Source: Pterobdella sp. o SKG-2022 | Taxonomy: Eukaryota; Annelida; Clitellata; Hirudinida; Piscicolidae | Length of the DNA: 64,000 nucleotides | Direction: 5' to 3' | NCBI GenBank assembly: GCA_964035795.1 | Contig: OZ038324.1 | Span: 8,062,792 to 8,126,791, forward strand | Part shown: piece by piece, positions 12,201 to 24,207 of the stretch | Layout of the letters: each line of letters opens with the position of its first letter | How positions within the stretch are numbered: position 1 is the first letter of the stretch | Made by a program: the position numbers and the translations under genes | The notes under the pieces: model-generated | What the model was told of the DNA's origin: nothing | The model's database searches: none | The model's input: only the letters and a program-made list of their open reading frames with translations

Positions 12201-15200
12201 GGAACATATTTTTAGATTTATTGGTTTTAATTAATTATATCATAGTTGACAACTTAACGACGGGCAAAGAGTATGAATTTAGAGTGAGAGCTAAGAACTT
12301 AGCAGGTCTGGGAGAGCCTAGCAACCCAACCTCAGGCGTCACTCCATTGCCCAAAGCTAGTATGTAACTACCCATCAATCCAAATTTATAACTCAATTCA
12401 TCAGAAATGTTTGAAAAATTGCATTTTTTTTCAAATCATTCCAGCAAAAGCTTCTCCTCCTGGAGTCCCTTCAGTCGATAAGGTGAGCAAGAACTCAGTA
12501 GACTTGAGCTGGACGCCTCCAAGGACCGATGGAGGCAGTCCTATCAGAGGCTACCAGGTCGAGAAGAGGTTCCCCAACGGAACGTGGGAGAAGGTAACGA
12601 CATCTTTTTCAATACTTTATAATTATTATTCATAATTATAGTTTCATATAGCGTTAATAATTTTTAGACTTATTCAAAATTAATTTTAATTTTTCAAAAT
12701 TGCATAACTACATTAAAAACATGATCAAAGCATCGCACACAACACAACCATCTAGGTGAACCACATCCCGGTCGATGGCACCAACATCCACATACCTGAC
12801 CTGGACGAGGGCAGGGAGTATGAGTTCAGAGTGGCAGCAGTCACCAGGGCAGGGATGGGAGACTTCAGTCTCAACACTGCTCCCGTCAAAGTCTGTCAGC
12901 GTAAAGGTTAATACTTTCAGACGAGTTTGCACTGAGTTTGAAGCTATTTTTTCTTGATATTTGTTTCTTTTTATGAATTTTTTCAAATAACTTTGCTAAA
13001 AATTGTTGATTTATTTATTTCTAGTATCAAAAATCTTATTCAGCTGCCAAAGAACCAGAATTTGTTCAGAAGCCCAGAGATGTCACGACTCCTTATGATG
13101 AGGACGCCAAGTTTGAAGTTGTAGTCGATGGCGAACCAGCACCTACTGTTAAATGGTATGAATGCTTTGTGATTAAATTACAGTTTTCATTATAATTATG
13201 TATCGATTTGAAGGTTCAAAGACGGCTTTGAGTTGAAACCGTCGCTGAAGTACAGGTTCAAAGAAGATGAAGATGGCAAGGTTGGTTATTTAAATGTTCT
13301 TCTATTGGGTTTTATGACAAAAACTTTGCTAAATATAACCTGTACCCTTCTAAACTGAAGGTTCAGTTGATATTGAAGGGAGTAAAGCCAGAAGATGCAG
13401 GCGAAATCACATGTGAGATCTCCAACGAAAAAGGAAGGGAAACAGCCGTTGCTAAGTTGACAGTTCAAAGTGAGTTTCGAAGCTTTAAATAAATAATTTA
13501 AAGCAAATCATATGTTGAATTTAATGAAATTATATTTATAATTATCATTATCGTTCTAAAACCGTTTCCATGGCTTGAACCAAAACTTAGCTGATTGAAA
13601 CTTGAATACCTTTCACAAACCTCCTTTTTTTTAATGAGCACTTTCTCAACTCACCTGCATTATATTCCAGCCCCCCCACAAGTGGACAACGACTTCAGGG
13701 ACCAGTTCGTGGACAAGGGTGACACACTGAGGTTGAGGATTCCCTTCAAAGGCACCGGACCTTTCTCTTTCAAACTCAAAAGGAACAACAAAGACCTGCC
13801 TGAAGATCATTCTAGAATCAAGATTGTTGAACACGATGACTATGTCATTTTGCAAATCAAGGGTGGGTGTGAAACTTTTGATTGGATTTTTAGTTATTTA
13901 CTTGTCGGTTTCTTTCATCAAACAGCTCTTAGAATATTTTTTTCTTGCATAATATTGAAATGACAAATGTCATTTGTTGTTCAGACGCAGAAAAAGATGA
14001 TGCCGGAAAGTACAAGTTGGACATAATTAATGATAGTGGTGTAGGAACTTGTGATATTCCCATCAAAGTCAGAGGTTGGTACTTCATTATTTAACGTGTT
14101 TGTTTCATCTAAACTTCGTCTTTTTGAGAAACAGCTCAAAGTTTATTTATTCAAAATTTTTCCGTTTAAATGTTTTGCTGTAAATTTTCCATCGCTATAA
14201 AGTTGAGTTTTCAGTCGACATTTCCACACAGCTCCTCCCGGCATTTGTGGCAGACCATTGGAAGTCAGTGCTATCACCAAACATGCATGTCAAGTCAAAT
14301 GGAAAGTTCCAGAAGACGACGGAGGTTCCAAAATCACTCACTACATCATTGAAAGAAGGGAAGTGGGAAAGCCTTATTGGACCACTGTCTCTTCACATAC
14401 CAGAGTATGTGACCTCTCCATTTTCTGGAAATTTTCAAAAAATATTTTCATAAACTATCCAAGCTTCAGAGTTTATACCATCGGTATATTTTTAATTTTA
14501 ATTTTTTTAGGATCTCGAATGCGATGTGCAAGGTCTCACTGAACACAAGGAGTATCTGTTTAGAGTTTGTGCTTGCAACGCCCACGGACCCGGTGAATGG
14601 CTGGAGACTGACGGGCCCATTGTCGCCAAAATGCCTTTCGACCCTCCAAGTCCTCCAGGAGAACCAGAGGCCCAAGAAGTCGGAGGAAATTTTGTGTCTT
14701 TGTCTTGGGAGCGCCCCAAACACGACGGAGGGGGTAGGTTGTTGGGATACTTCATCGAGAAGAAAGAATTCAATTCTGAAAAGTGGTCTAGAATCAATAC
14801 AGTTCCTACTCCAGCAAATGTGTTCAATGTTCCAAACTTGATTGAAGATAGAGAATATGATTTCAGAATTTTCGCTGTGAACGAGGCAGGTGAGAGTAAG
14901 CCTGTGGAAACGTCAAAGAGAATCAAAGTTACTGACCCAAAAGGTGAGTACATTTATAACTTTTAAACTGTGAAAGATTCAACACTAATTGATTTTTAAT
15001 TTCCTTACAGCTGCCAAAGTGCCAGAGATTTTGGAGCCATTGAACAAGCTGACAGTGGCGCAAGGCAAAACGGCCAGATTCCATGCCACCATCACTGGCC
15101 AGCCCCAAGTGGACATTCAATGGTGAAAACTCAAGTTTTCTTCTTGATTATCCGTTCAGTAAAAATAATATGCTGAATTCTACTTGAGACCAAAGGAATT

Positions 15201-18200
15201 ATAATATAACTATAGTATATAAAATAATTATCAAATAATTTCATAATATGATGAAAATAGTTAAATAATTTCAAAATACAATAAATATTATAAATAATTA
15301 ATAATTCATCAGGTTCAAAGGATCCAGAGAACTTGTGGCGAACCTCAAATATGAAATGCTGAAAGAGGGTGACACCTATTCATTAGAGGTGATACCATTG
15401 TATACTTCATCTAACTCAAGTCATACTATCGGATAATAATAGCTTCAATATTTAATATTACCCTCTTTTGAGGAAAATGGGCTATGAACCCATTATATAT
15501 TTGTACCTCCACTTGATAATGTAAGTTCATCTTACTTAAAGCTTCGTGGAATAAAATAAACTTCTAAAAGTGTTTTTATTTGAATATATAAACAGAATGA
15601 TGATGGTGATGATGATGAGGATGACGAGGATTATGATGATAATGAGGATTATATGGAGAATGATGATGATGATAAATCAATTGTGCCTACAGGTCAAGAA
15701 CGTCTTTGGTGAGGATGCAGACGAATACTGCGTCAAGGCCTCAACCTCTGCTGGTTCTAGATCTTCCCGCGCAGAGCTCGTCATCAAGAGTTTGTTGATT
15801 TATATTTACCTTCGCCAATATATTCTCCAAGTTTTAAACTAATTTATAAGCTTAATTTAGTATAGTTTCAATATGAAGCTTTTCATTAATTGGTCATATG
15901 TTATGTTGGATGATATTAATAGAATTAAAATGCATATACTTCTATCCATTTTTTCTTGTTCACAGGCCCGCCCAAAATAAACGTGCCGCCAAGATTTGCA
16001 GAAACAGCTCAGTTTGAGAAATCTGAGGATGTCGTGATCAAACTTCCGTTTACCGGAAATCCAAAACCAACTGCGAAATGGTTCAAAAATGCCCAAGAAT
16101 TATCGGTGAGGCTGTTGGAAGAGATTTCTTCATCAGTATTAATAGCATTTTACGTCACATCTTATGCTAGTATGAGCTAGACAGGTTTTACGCTTCCAAA
16201 ATGACTGTTTAAAACTTTTCAATTATACTTGATAAAATATATAATCAAATTAAAAATAAATCGCAAATTCTGTTAGGAATCCAGCAAGTACCACATTGAA
16301 CTTAAAGAAAGACATGCCATCTTGACGATAAGGAACGCAGAAAGGAGTGATGATGGTGGCTACAGATTGACCCTTGAGAACGACCTTGGGGAAGATACTG
16401 CTGTCATCAACGTCGCCGTTAATGGTATCCTTATATTTCTGTTTATGATTGATAAGATAGGAAAAGAGGTTAAGATCATGTAAAGAAGTTAACGACCTTG
16501 TTGAAAAGGGAAAGATATTGAATATCATAAAATGATATATCCTATGAAATATATCCTCGATATAAAAAGTTTTTTTGGGAAAAACAACCATTGACCTTAT
16601 TTGATACTTTCCTTTAGCTCTCTTATGAGTTAAGCCCTATCATACACTTCAATCGATGCCCTCCTCAGACGCCCCAGACGCTCCAAGGCTTGTGAGCACA
16701 GACAATGTCTACCACGAGAGCGTCATGTTGTCATGGAAACCTCCTTTGAACGATGGTGGAGGATTTATCACTCAGTACATCGTTGAAAAGCAGGAAGAAG
16801 GCATGAGCAGCTGGATCAGATGTGCTCCCTCCAGGTCGTATCATTGTGTGTGATTCTGGGTATATTTTAATTTTTTCACGTTTAACTCCTTAAAAATGGA
16901 AGTTGAAGGCGACAAGTGTTGATGATAATGATGATGAGAATGATGGCTCAAACCAAACGATATATAATGATTTGTTGACAAAAGAATAAAATTATATTTT
17001 AATGCTGAGCCTTTTCGAACAAAACAGATTCGCCTACGCGGGCATTGAAGGCTTGAGTTCTAACAAGAATTACAAGTTCAGAGTGATTGCTGAAAACGTG
17101 TATGGAAGGAGTAAGCCCAGTGAAGAAATATCAATAAAGACTGTGTCAGAAAATGAAGGCAGACAGAGATTAGGCCTTGCTCCCGAGGGTGCGTTCGAAT
17201 TACTCCGTATACAAATTATTTTAAAAGCTATTTGGATATATATTTGAATTGGTTAATGAGTTATTCAAACTTTTAGACGAAAGAAAGAAAAAGTACACTG
17301 GATCTAAACCCGACAACTATGACAGACTATGTGAGAAAGCATTTCACATAAAAAATTAAAAAAATAGAATTGAAAACTTAACTGAATTCTATCGAATCAC
17401 TTAAAACCTTCCAGATCGCAACATCTGGAGTGACAACTACAAACCACTGCCCGTTGACGTCAAATCCACCAGCATCCATGATAACTATGAGATCTGTGAA
17501 GAGATTGGAAGGTTGTCAATATGAACATACTTTTATACTTTGCTTTTCATTATATTTTAAAATAGATCTAGTTAATTTGCCTATGACATGTTCGATTTAT
17601 TGGGACAGCAGAATAATCTTAGACAATTAAAATAATTAATCCATCTCTGAACAGTGGAGCATTCGGAAAAGTGCACAGAGCTGTGGAGAGGTCATCCGGC
17701 AACAACTACATAGCCAAGTTTGTTAACACTCCTCTTCCGGCAGACAAACACACTGTGAAGAATGAGATCTCCATCATGAACGACCTGCGCCACCCCAACC
17801 TCATGGTTCTGCATGACGCCTATGAAGAACCCAAGGAAATGGCTCTAGTCTATGAATAGTGAGTAGAGGGACAGGGGGTGGCTGGTGGGGCAGATATTGA
17901 TGATTTAAAAGCAAAAATGTGTGTTAATATATGCATAATTTTATGCTTAACTGAGGGTAGCTTGTTGAAATTTAACCTTTTAGAGACATGTAAATGTACT
18001 TTAAATTTTAATAAACAGCTTGCCCGGTGGAGAGCTGTTTGACACGTTGGCAAGTGGTGATGGGGCCAAAGAGAGTGATATAATCGAATATATTAAGCAA
18101 TTGTGCTCCGGTGTTAAATATATGCACGATAAGAACGTCTGCCACCTAGACCTCAGAGTTAGTGCAAGATTTTTTTATCTTCATCTTTTTGCTTCACAAA

Positions 18201-21200
18201 ACATTTCAATAACTCAACATAACACACTCAATTACTTTCAATTGGAAATTCACAGCAATAAAAGTTTTAACTATAAAAAACTTAAGCCTAGCTTCTATAT
18301 CAAGTGTCCAAATTGAAACATCAAATTTGAAACCCTTCAATAACCTGCAGCCCGAGTGCCTGCTAACATCGACAAAGAAAGGCAAGGACCTTAAACTCAT
18401 AGACTTCAGCATGGCAGCCAGACTAGATCCTGACCACCATGTCAAAGTCTCAACCAGGTTGTTTAATGTTTCAATAGATGATTTCAAAAATACAAGCTTG
18501 CTTATCTACTAGGCAACTTAAAATAATTGAGAATTTTTCATAGATTATATAATTTTGTCATTAGTCGTAAGTAGTTGAACGCAAAACCAGTTGAAGCCCG
18601 CTTACTTTTACCAAGAGTTGGGCTTAACGAATACAAGAACATTAAAACACTTCATCTGAACGAACCTTCATAATGAGATAAAACTCCGATGTTTGCTCAC
18701 AGATCTCCAGAATATGCTCCCCCAGAGATCCTCGATAGGGAACCAGTTGGTTTCTACAGTGACATGTGGTCTATTGGAGTTCTCACTTATGCTCTGTGAG
18801 TCCCACATCCATCAAATTTGTAGTCTCAATCTAATGGTTGTAATAATAAAGTAGATGTTTAATGTATAAAATTAGGATAATAATGCCTCTTGAATATTGA
18901 AAAACTTAGTTGATACAAATTTTAAGCATTGCAGCCATTTCTTTTTTTTTCTAATACATATAAATATACTTTTTACGCCACTGAGTACAATCAACTTCAC
19001 TTCTCCCACATTAGTTTGAGCGGCATTTCTCCATTCAAAGCCTCTTCGGATGACGAAGTGAGAAACAGGGTACGCAGAGCTAACTGGAGTTTCGATTCGG
19101 ATGCTTTCAAAGGTAGGGTCGAGTCTTGCATAAATATTTGAAGGCTTCATGTTCACAACAAACCCAGGAATTTCTGCTGAAGGAAGAGACTTCATCAGCA
19201 AGCTTCTCGTTAAGAATCCTACGTTAGCTTCAATTACTTCTGTATTGTTTGCTTTTTTGATTTATTTTATTTCTTTAGTCTGAAAATTTTTTTTAAATTT
19301 GTTTTTTAATTCATAAAGTCGATTTCATTTATTAATTCTTAGTCATTTCTTTAAAAGTTTTTAACCATTCAACACTAAAATATTAAATCCACGTGAACTA
19401 TTTATAAAAACAATTTATTCATAAAAACAATCTTTTTATAGAAACCGGATGAACATCCACGAAGCCTTGGACCACCCTTGGCTCAGAACCTTCCACCCTG
19501 ACTTCTCCCACCGCATTTCCTCATCTAAGTACCACGGCATCAGGGATTACATCAGAAGCAGATATGTTAGTATCTGTTGGAGAAGTTAGGGTTCTATTAA
19601 GATAATGATTATTAAAGTGTTCACTTGTTTATATATAAGTTTGACTAAGTTTTTGTAAGTTGTGTTAATTAATAATCAAGGCAATAATTGTTGCTCGATT
19701 TATCTTCATTCGCAAACATTTAATGTCATTGTATATTATAAAAGCAATCCACACTATCACCCACACACATTTTAACCTCCAAATTGCAGAGCAATTACGA
19801 TGTACCCAACCCAACGATTGGACGCATCGCAAACTACAGTTCGTTGGCAAGCCAGCGTCCTAGAGAGTACCTCATTCATGACACTCAGTTTGGTTTGTGC
19901 TCTTGATTGCTTCATGCATTTTTAGTGTCATTTTTTTTATTCCGTTTTGAGGCTTATTCATAACCATATAGAATAAAGGTATATGAAAATAAATATAGAA
20001 AAATATTGTCCCAGTATTCAATATAAATATGTGCATTTAGTTCTAGCTAGGACAATATTTATACACATTCAAAAAAAGTTCAAAGTTCAAGACTCTATAT
20101 CTATTCTTTGAACACCACCCTTTAGACCGCAGAGAAGCAATGCCGAGGTTCGTGATCAAACCCTACCCGACCAGTGTGAAAGAAGGAGGTGTTGCTAGTT
20201 TCAAATGCACTGTCATGGCGGGATCTCCTCCAATCATTACATGGTCAGTGGTTTTTGTGTGTCTGATGACTGATTGAGCGTGGAGGTTTCTGATTGGTTG
20301 TTGAAGAAAGAATAAGCATTTAGTTTATTTTCCATTCCTATGTTCCTCCATGTAGATATGGAACATAGCCTTGATACCCTTTTGTATATATGTTCGGTGG
20401 GGTTGGAAATATTCTTCAAACACACTGAATAATAAACCTTGTGATTTTTTTCATCAAATGTTTTAACTGTACACTACTTTCTTTAAAGGTATTTCAAAGG
20501 ACAAGCACTCAATCCCAGCATCAAGTACATGCCAAAGTATTACGGAAATGATTATGAGCTCAGAATAGGTGGGTGTTTTATTAAAAACAGGTTTCATCAT
20601 TCGAGTCGCTTGTTTTCAGATGTATTGGAGAAATGATTGTTAATAGCCATATAATGAATATTAAGTTTATATATGAGAAAAAAATTGAAGAGATAGTAGA
20701 ATTCCTAGTGAGTTTGATGACTGCTATTGTAATGTCACATGAAGGTTCCACAAGAAACAAAACTCATTCATGAGAACAAATAGTATCAGTTCATTCATCT
20801 TTTCTCTGAATAATTATTACCTCAGGCCGCTGCAAGCTTGAAGACAGGGGATCATACGTGGTGAAGGCTGTCAACAGCTACGGCAGCAGTGAAGAGTCAG
20901 CCCTCCTTAGTGTCGATTGTGCGTTTCAGACTTTTCTGCATACATTTGATGCCATTCACTTGTAATTATGTATCACTGCAATCTGAATTTTTTCAACTTT
21001 TGATTATATTTTTGAATGTATTAATTTTTTCAAACCAGCCGCTCCTCCTGCACCCATCCAACGTGCCTTCAGTGTGCAACCGACAGCATCTAAAAAGTCA
21101 GTTTGTGTTGAGTTTAACATGGATGAAAAGATTTTTAAATTTGTGAACGAAGGAGTTATTGGAATACGAAATCAAGTTTTTAAAACTTTTCAGACACGAC

Positions 21201-22075
21201 TATCCAGAAGTACCAAAGTTCCAAGAAGAGTTGAAAAAGCCGAAAATCATCTTCCCGCTTCGAGATCGATTCCTCCAGAAAGGAGTAAACTTCAAACTCA
21301 TCGCCACTGTCGAGTCAAACCCCCTTGCAAAGGTTGGTCGCAGCATTTCCTAAGACAGCAGCATTATATCACACAACCACCTGTAGGCCACATGGTACAA
21401 GGATGGCAAAGAGATCCACTCTGGGCACCACTTCAGACTCGACAACACTGTTGGTGTCTTCACCCTCGAGTGCCCATCATGCGAGCCTTCTGATGAAGGG
21501 AGGTACAAGTGCGTGGCTGAAAACTCCCTAGGGTCTCATGAAACTGAATGCAAAATCACTGTCAACTGTAAGTTTCATAGTTTTAAATGGTTATTTTTCA
21601 ATAATTGTTGACATGCTCTGCAGCTAAAGCAAACTTGAGTCCTCTGGATACGGGCTTTACAAGGGACAGTGGCGATGTTCTCTCAGGCAGCCATTTTTAC
21701 AGCTCATTCGCTCACGAAAATGGCTTCGACCACCGCCTCGCTAGCAGTGGCTATCCTGAGCGCAGCATGCGCGCTAGCAGCATCGTCCACAACGACTCCA
21801 ACATCAGCATCAAAGTCAACGTAGTCGACTCTGACAGCTACAGACGACCCTCTCAACGCTCTTCTTATATTCCTCCTCGTCCCACATACACAAGCGGGAG
21901 CGGCTTCAGCACCCGTGGATACACCAGAAGCTCAGTTGCTTTCTCTTCCGGAGCTTCACCCTTCAATACTGTGACCAGAAAAACAACTTCTACTTACGGG
22001 TCTTCGAACTACGACTCGAGTACTCCCAGATCTTTCAAAAGAAGTATCTCTCATTCTGCCTACCGAAAATATTAA
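1..22075 (+). CDS. unc-22: Twitchin (UNC-22/projectin-class giant Ig/Fn3/kinase muscle protein), 5'-partial, spliced
   Basis: Twitchin is a sarcomeric protein that lies along thick filaments, built of Fn3-Fn3-Ig type super-repeats followed by a titin-like kinase and C-terminal Ig domains. About 80 exons joined by GT-AG introns read through without a stop from position 3 to the TAA at 22073-22075. Fn3 domains show PPGKP at the start, W-x-PP-x-DDGG in the B-C region and YEFRV-x-AVNE in strand F. Ig domains show W-x-K-DG and D-x-G-x-Y signatures. Counting from the left edge: the end of an Ig, about 22 complete Fn3 and 10 Ig domains, then one Fn3 directly before the kinase, the kinase, two Ig domains and a 150-residue tail. 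The order Fn3-linker-kinase-regulatory tail-Ig matches twitchin rather than obscurin or MLCK. The start lies outside the window. The sub-entries below give exons by region. Confidence 0.95.
3347..8189 (+). other. unc-22: Twitchin super-repeat unit 1 (Fn3x3-Ig-Fn3x2-Ig-Fn3x3)
   Basis: Exons: 3347-3451, 3574-3768, 3831-3935, 4024-4224, 4311-4610, 4689-4846, 4922-5045, 5184-5492, 5573-5723, 5794-5945, 6090-6208, 6280-6376, 6433-6488, 6616-6711, 6787-6844, 7014-7175, 7327-7518, 7618-7731, 7805-7909, 7995-8189. Domains: Fn3 3347, Fn3 3831, Fn3 4311, Ig 4689-5045, Fn3 5184, Fn3 5573, Ig 6090-6488, Fn3 6616, Fn3 7327, Fn3 7805. The same ten domains recur in the same order from 8273, each best matched by its counterpart in unit 2 (for example EPVKTTPEEITVEW in both 5184 and 10023). 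Confidence 0.88.
8273..12906 (+). other. unc-22: Twitchin super-repeat unit 2 (Fn3x3-Ig-Fn3x2-Ig-Fn3x3)
   Basis: Exons: 8273-8572, 8631-8735, 8813-9013, 9101-9397, 9499-9656, 9794-9917, 10023-10331, 10395-10545, 10680-10831, 10944-11062, 11230-11478, 11641-11857, 11937-12128, 12246-12359, 12445-12593, 12756-12906. Domains: Fn3 8273, Fn3 8631, Fn3 9101, Ig 9499-9917, Fn3 10023, Fn3 10395, Ig 10944 to about 11390, Fn3 about 11390-11857, Fn3 11937, Fn3 12445. Because unit 1 ends and unit 2 begins with three Fn3 domains, six Fn3 domains stand in a row across 6616-9397. Unit 2 uses 16 exons where unit 1 uses 20. Confidence 0.88.
13044..17188 (+). other. unc-22: Twitchin pre-kinase region: Ig-Ig-Fn3-Fn3-Ig-Ig-Fn3
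   Basis: Exons: 13044-13155, 13214-13280, 13361-13469 (Ig); 13671-13862, 13985-14074 (Ig); 14232-14404, then 14511-14943 which finishes one Fn3 and holds a whole second one; 15011-15122, 15313-15388, 15693-15789 (Ig); 15966-16105, 16277-16424 (Ig); 16669-16834, 17028-17188 (Fn3 next to the kinase). The Ig exons are frequently split inside the tryptophan codon of strand C (TG at the end of one exon, G at the start of the next; e.g. 13155/13214 and 15122/15313). The intron at 15389-15692 carries a GAT-rich microsatellite whose reading frame is open but lies outside the spliced exons. Confidence 0.87.
17277..19892 (+). other. unc-22: Twitchin kinase domain and C-terminal regulatory tail; degenerate catalytic motifs
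   Basis: Exons: 17277-17331, 17415-17511, 17655-17858, 18019-18157, 18351-18457, 18703-18795, 19015-19112, 19168-19222, 19442-19565, 19790-19892. Read in order: NYEICEEIG, glycine loop GSGAFGKV, the ATP lysine in YIAKF, helix C glutamate in VKNEISIM, hinge VYEYLPGGELF, catalytic loop HLDLR-PECLL, then LIDFSMAARLD, SPEYAPPEI, YSDMWSIGVLTYAL, and HEALDHPWL closing the lobe. A tail follows (RDYIRSRY, then TIGRIANYSSL and RPREYLIHD), matching the autoinhibitory region of twitchin kinases. Retained: VAIK lysine, helix C glutamate, HRD aspartate, DFG aspartate. Changed: catalytic-loop Lys to Arg, the Mg-binding Asn to Cys, DFG Gly to Ser. Catalysis is therefore probably weak or absent (inference). 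Confidence 0.92.
20126..22075 (+). other. unc-22: Twitchin C-terminus: two Ig domains and Ser/Tyr-rich tail
   Basis: Exons: 20126-20243, 20489-20568, 20826-20918 (first post-kinase Ig, PRFVIKPYPTSV to the VKAVNSYGSSEES strands); 21039-21096 (linker); 21194-21332, 21387-21567 (second Ig, ATWYKDGKEI and DEGRYKCVAENS); 21624-22075 (tail and TAA). The tail is about 150 residues, rich in Ser, Tyr, Thr and Arg with no recognisable domain, for example near PPRPTYTSGSGFSTRG. Nematode twitchin carries five Ig domains after the kinase (family knowledge); only two are visible here before the stop, and no further Ig-like coding sequence was found up to the convergent neighbour. Confidence 0.9.
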
Positions 22076-24207
22076 ACTAGTTTTCTTTTTCCGTTAAATA
22101 GTTACACTGCTAGATGATTACACTCATTTCATTTTGAATCTCTTTTGGTGGCGATGATTTATTAAGTTTTCACAAAGCGATTGTTGTATTAATAATTAGT
22201 CTTGCCTCATTCAACTTCACTGAAATTGTTCAAAATTTAGTGTTGAAATTATCATGAGAATCGAGAAGCCAGTGATGTTATGCTCAGTCATCGTCGTTAC
22301 CATCTCTTTTGATCTTATGTATATACTTCTGTTCTGCCCTTTTAACTTTTGTGTGCGGTTCGCCAGTTTTTTTTGTTTTTTATTTTCGACGATAAATTCA
22401 AATTTAATTATTAACATCATAGTATTAATGATAAATTGCATTAATATTATATTTTCACCATATTTTCTCCGAGTTTTCGACAAAAGTATATTTTTTATAA
22501 CATCAACAGTCGGAGGCGTTTTTCGTTGAGCTATGCATGCATGCGTTGGCATATTTAAATTAATTCATTCAATTTGTTAAGGTTCTTAATAAACAAGTAT
22601 ACGTTCAACTCAGAGAGAGATATAGCACTGCAGGTAATTATGTTGATGATCCAGTTGAACTTTCTTCACAGCACAATGTAGGAATAGGAGTTTGAAACTG
22701 AAGGGTTCCATAAAACCTAATAGCAATTTCAATTGGAAAATTTTTCCAGCTTCAATTTTCACAACTTCGAAAACGATGTGGCACGGAGCAATTTTGAACG
22801 ATTTCTGGGGCTGAAGACAATAGCGTCAAAATCATTCAACGTTTCAGTCTACAAAAATTTATAGACACTTCTTGAAAAGTATCAAGTTACGCTTGTAATT
22901 TTTTGGGTGTATGGCTTAAAGAACTTATCTTTCTGAGCAGTTTAACTCAAAAGAACTTAGAAAGCTGAAAATTTTGAAGTTGTTTATTGAAGATTTGAAA
23001 TTTAAAAAAAGTACTCAAATTAAAATTCCAGTACTATATAACGTACAAAAAACCAGAATCTATTTTCCATTCATATACAAATCCTTATTTATTTAAATGA
23101 AACTCCAAAATAAAAAAACGATCTAAGTCTTCTACTAACAACAACCCAAACATGTACAATTTAGTTTTTATTGAAAGCCTTTGTTTCGGGAAGAATTTTG
23201 AATGACCAATCAGATGTTTCAAAGCTACCATCACGTGATTCGTTCACCAATTTATCAGTACTAACGTTGACAAGCGAATAAAACCTTTAAAGATATATTA
23301 CGAAAAAATATGTGCTGAATATTACTATCTAAAATCCATTAGTGAACCAAAAGACTGCAGCAGAGGCGCTTATGAATTGTTATAAATTACGAAACACTCA
23401 TATAACTACATAAAATGGAAATCAAATTTGATGCGGTGATAGGCGGATGAGTTCATATAGAGACAACATGCAGACGACGAGAATGCATACAAATCCGTAT
23501 AGAAGCTTTAGTAAGGGCTAATCAAAACTTAAAAATTACCGATACACTAAAAGTAATATTGGTGGTATAAAAGTTTTAAAAACACAGCGCCAAATAAATC
23601 GAAAAGCAACTATAAGCAGACGGCCGATGACGTCATTACTACGTCATGCTAAAACCAATGTGACGTGGTAAAAATGACAAAACGTTTGATAATTTGAAAA
23701 AAAATAACTCAGACTAGGAACAAAATTGTCGAAAGTTGATTAGCGAAGAAGCATGAGTAAATGGTGTAGCGAGGCCCTGCACTGGACCTCACAAAAAGGA
23801 GAATCTGATTATTGATCGATTAATTATTAAGTAGTTTGTGAGAAGTTGATTAGTGAATGATTGATAAATAAAAACAATTAATATCTAAAACTGAAAACTA
23901 ATCATTATTAATTTTGAAAATTGCATATCAAATTGAAACAAGTATCAAGATTATAGACCGTTTTAAATAATACAAAAACAACGAAATAATCGAGGCCAAA
24001 GCACGCTGTGAGCCTTCCTACCAACCAACCCATACATCTCTACTTCATTCTTCCCACCAATCAACCAAACCACCTTTGAATTCTTCAACCAATCACTCAT
24101 AATCAATTACTCCCACACAAGCAAGCAAGCAACGCAGACTATTTTGGCACATAAGACCAGCGTCTGTAAACAAAATAAATATGAAACGTCAGTGACTTGT
24201 TTGGGGT
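22076..24207. other. Convergent intergenic region and 3' UTRs
   Basis: No supported gene lies here. The left part is the likely twitchin 3' UTR, with AATAAA at 22588-22593. The right part is the likely 3' UTR of the minus-strand ankyrin gene; TTTATT at 23167-23172 would be its AATAAA. An island at 23620-23670 contains a perfect TGACGTCA (23628-23635) followed by ACGTCA, CCAAT and TGACGTGG, and CACGTG lies near 23232. Open frames at 22217-22552 on both strands are AT-rich noise. Confidence 0.6.
22588..22593 (+). terminator. Putative poly(A) signal of twitchin
   Basis: Canonical AATAAA about 515 bases after the TAA. It is the first canonical hexamer that I noted in the 3' flank; use is inferred. 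Confidence 0.45.

Noticed and set aside
3347..12906. Twitchin duplication as an assembly artefact
   Set aside because: The copies differ in introns, exon number and most exon sequences, so they are real paralogous segments; only the near-identical patches remain open to doubt.
15570..15842. Open frame with a Met/acidic repeat in front of the Ig exon 15693-15789
   Set aside because: It is a GAT microsatellite in an intron; the exon joins 15388 in phase at the acceptor 15692 and the Ig fold is complete without it.
22217..22552. Overlapping open frames on both strands after twitchin
   Set aside because: Located in the probable 3' UTR with no homology or coding character.
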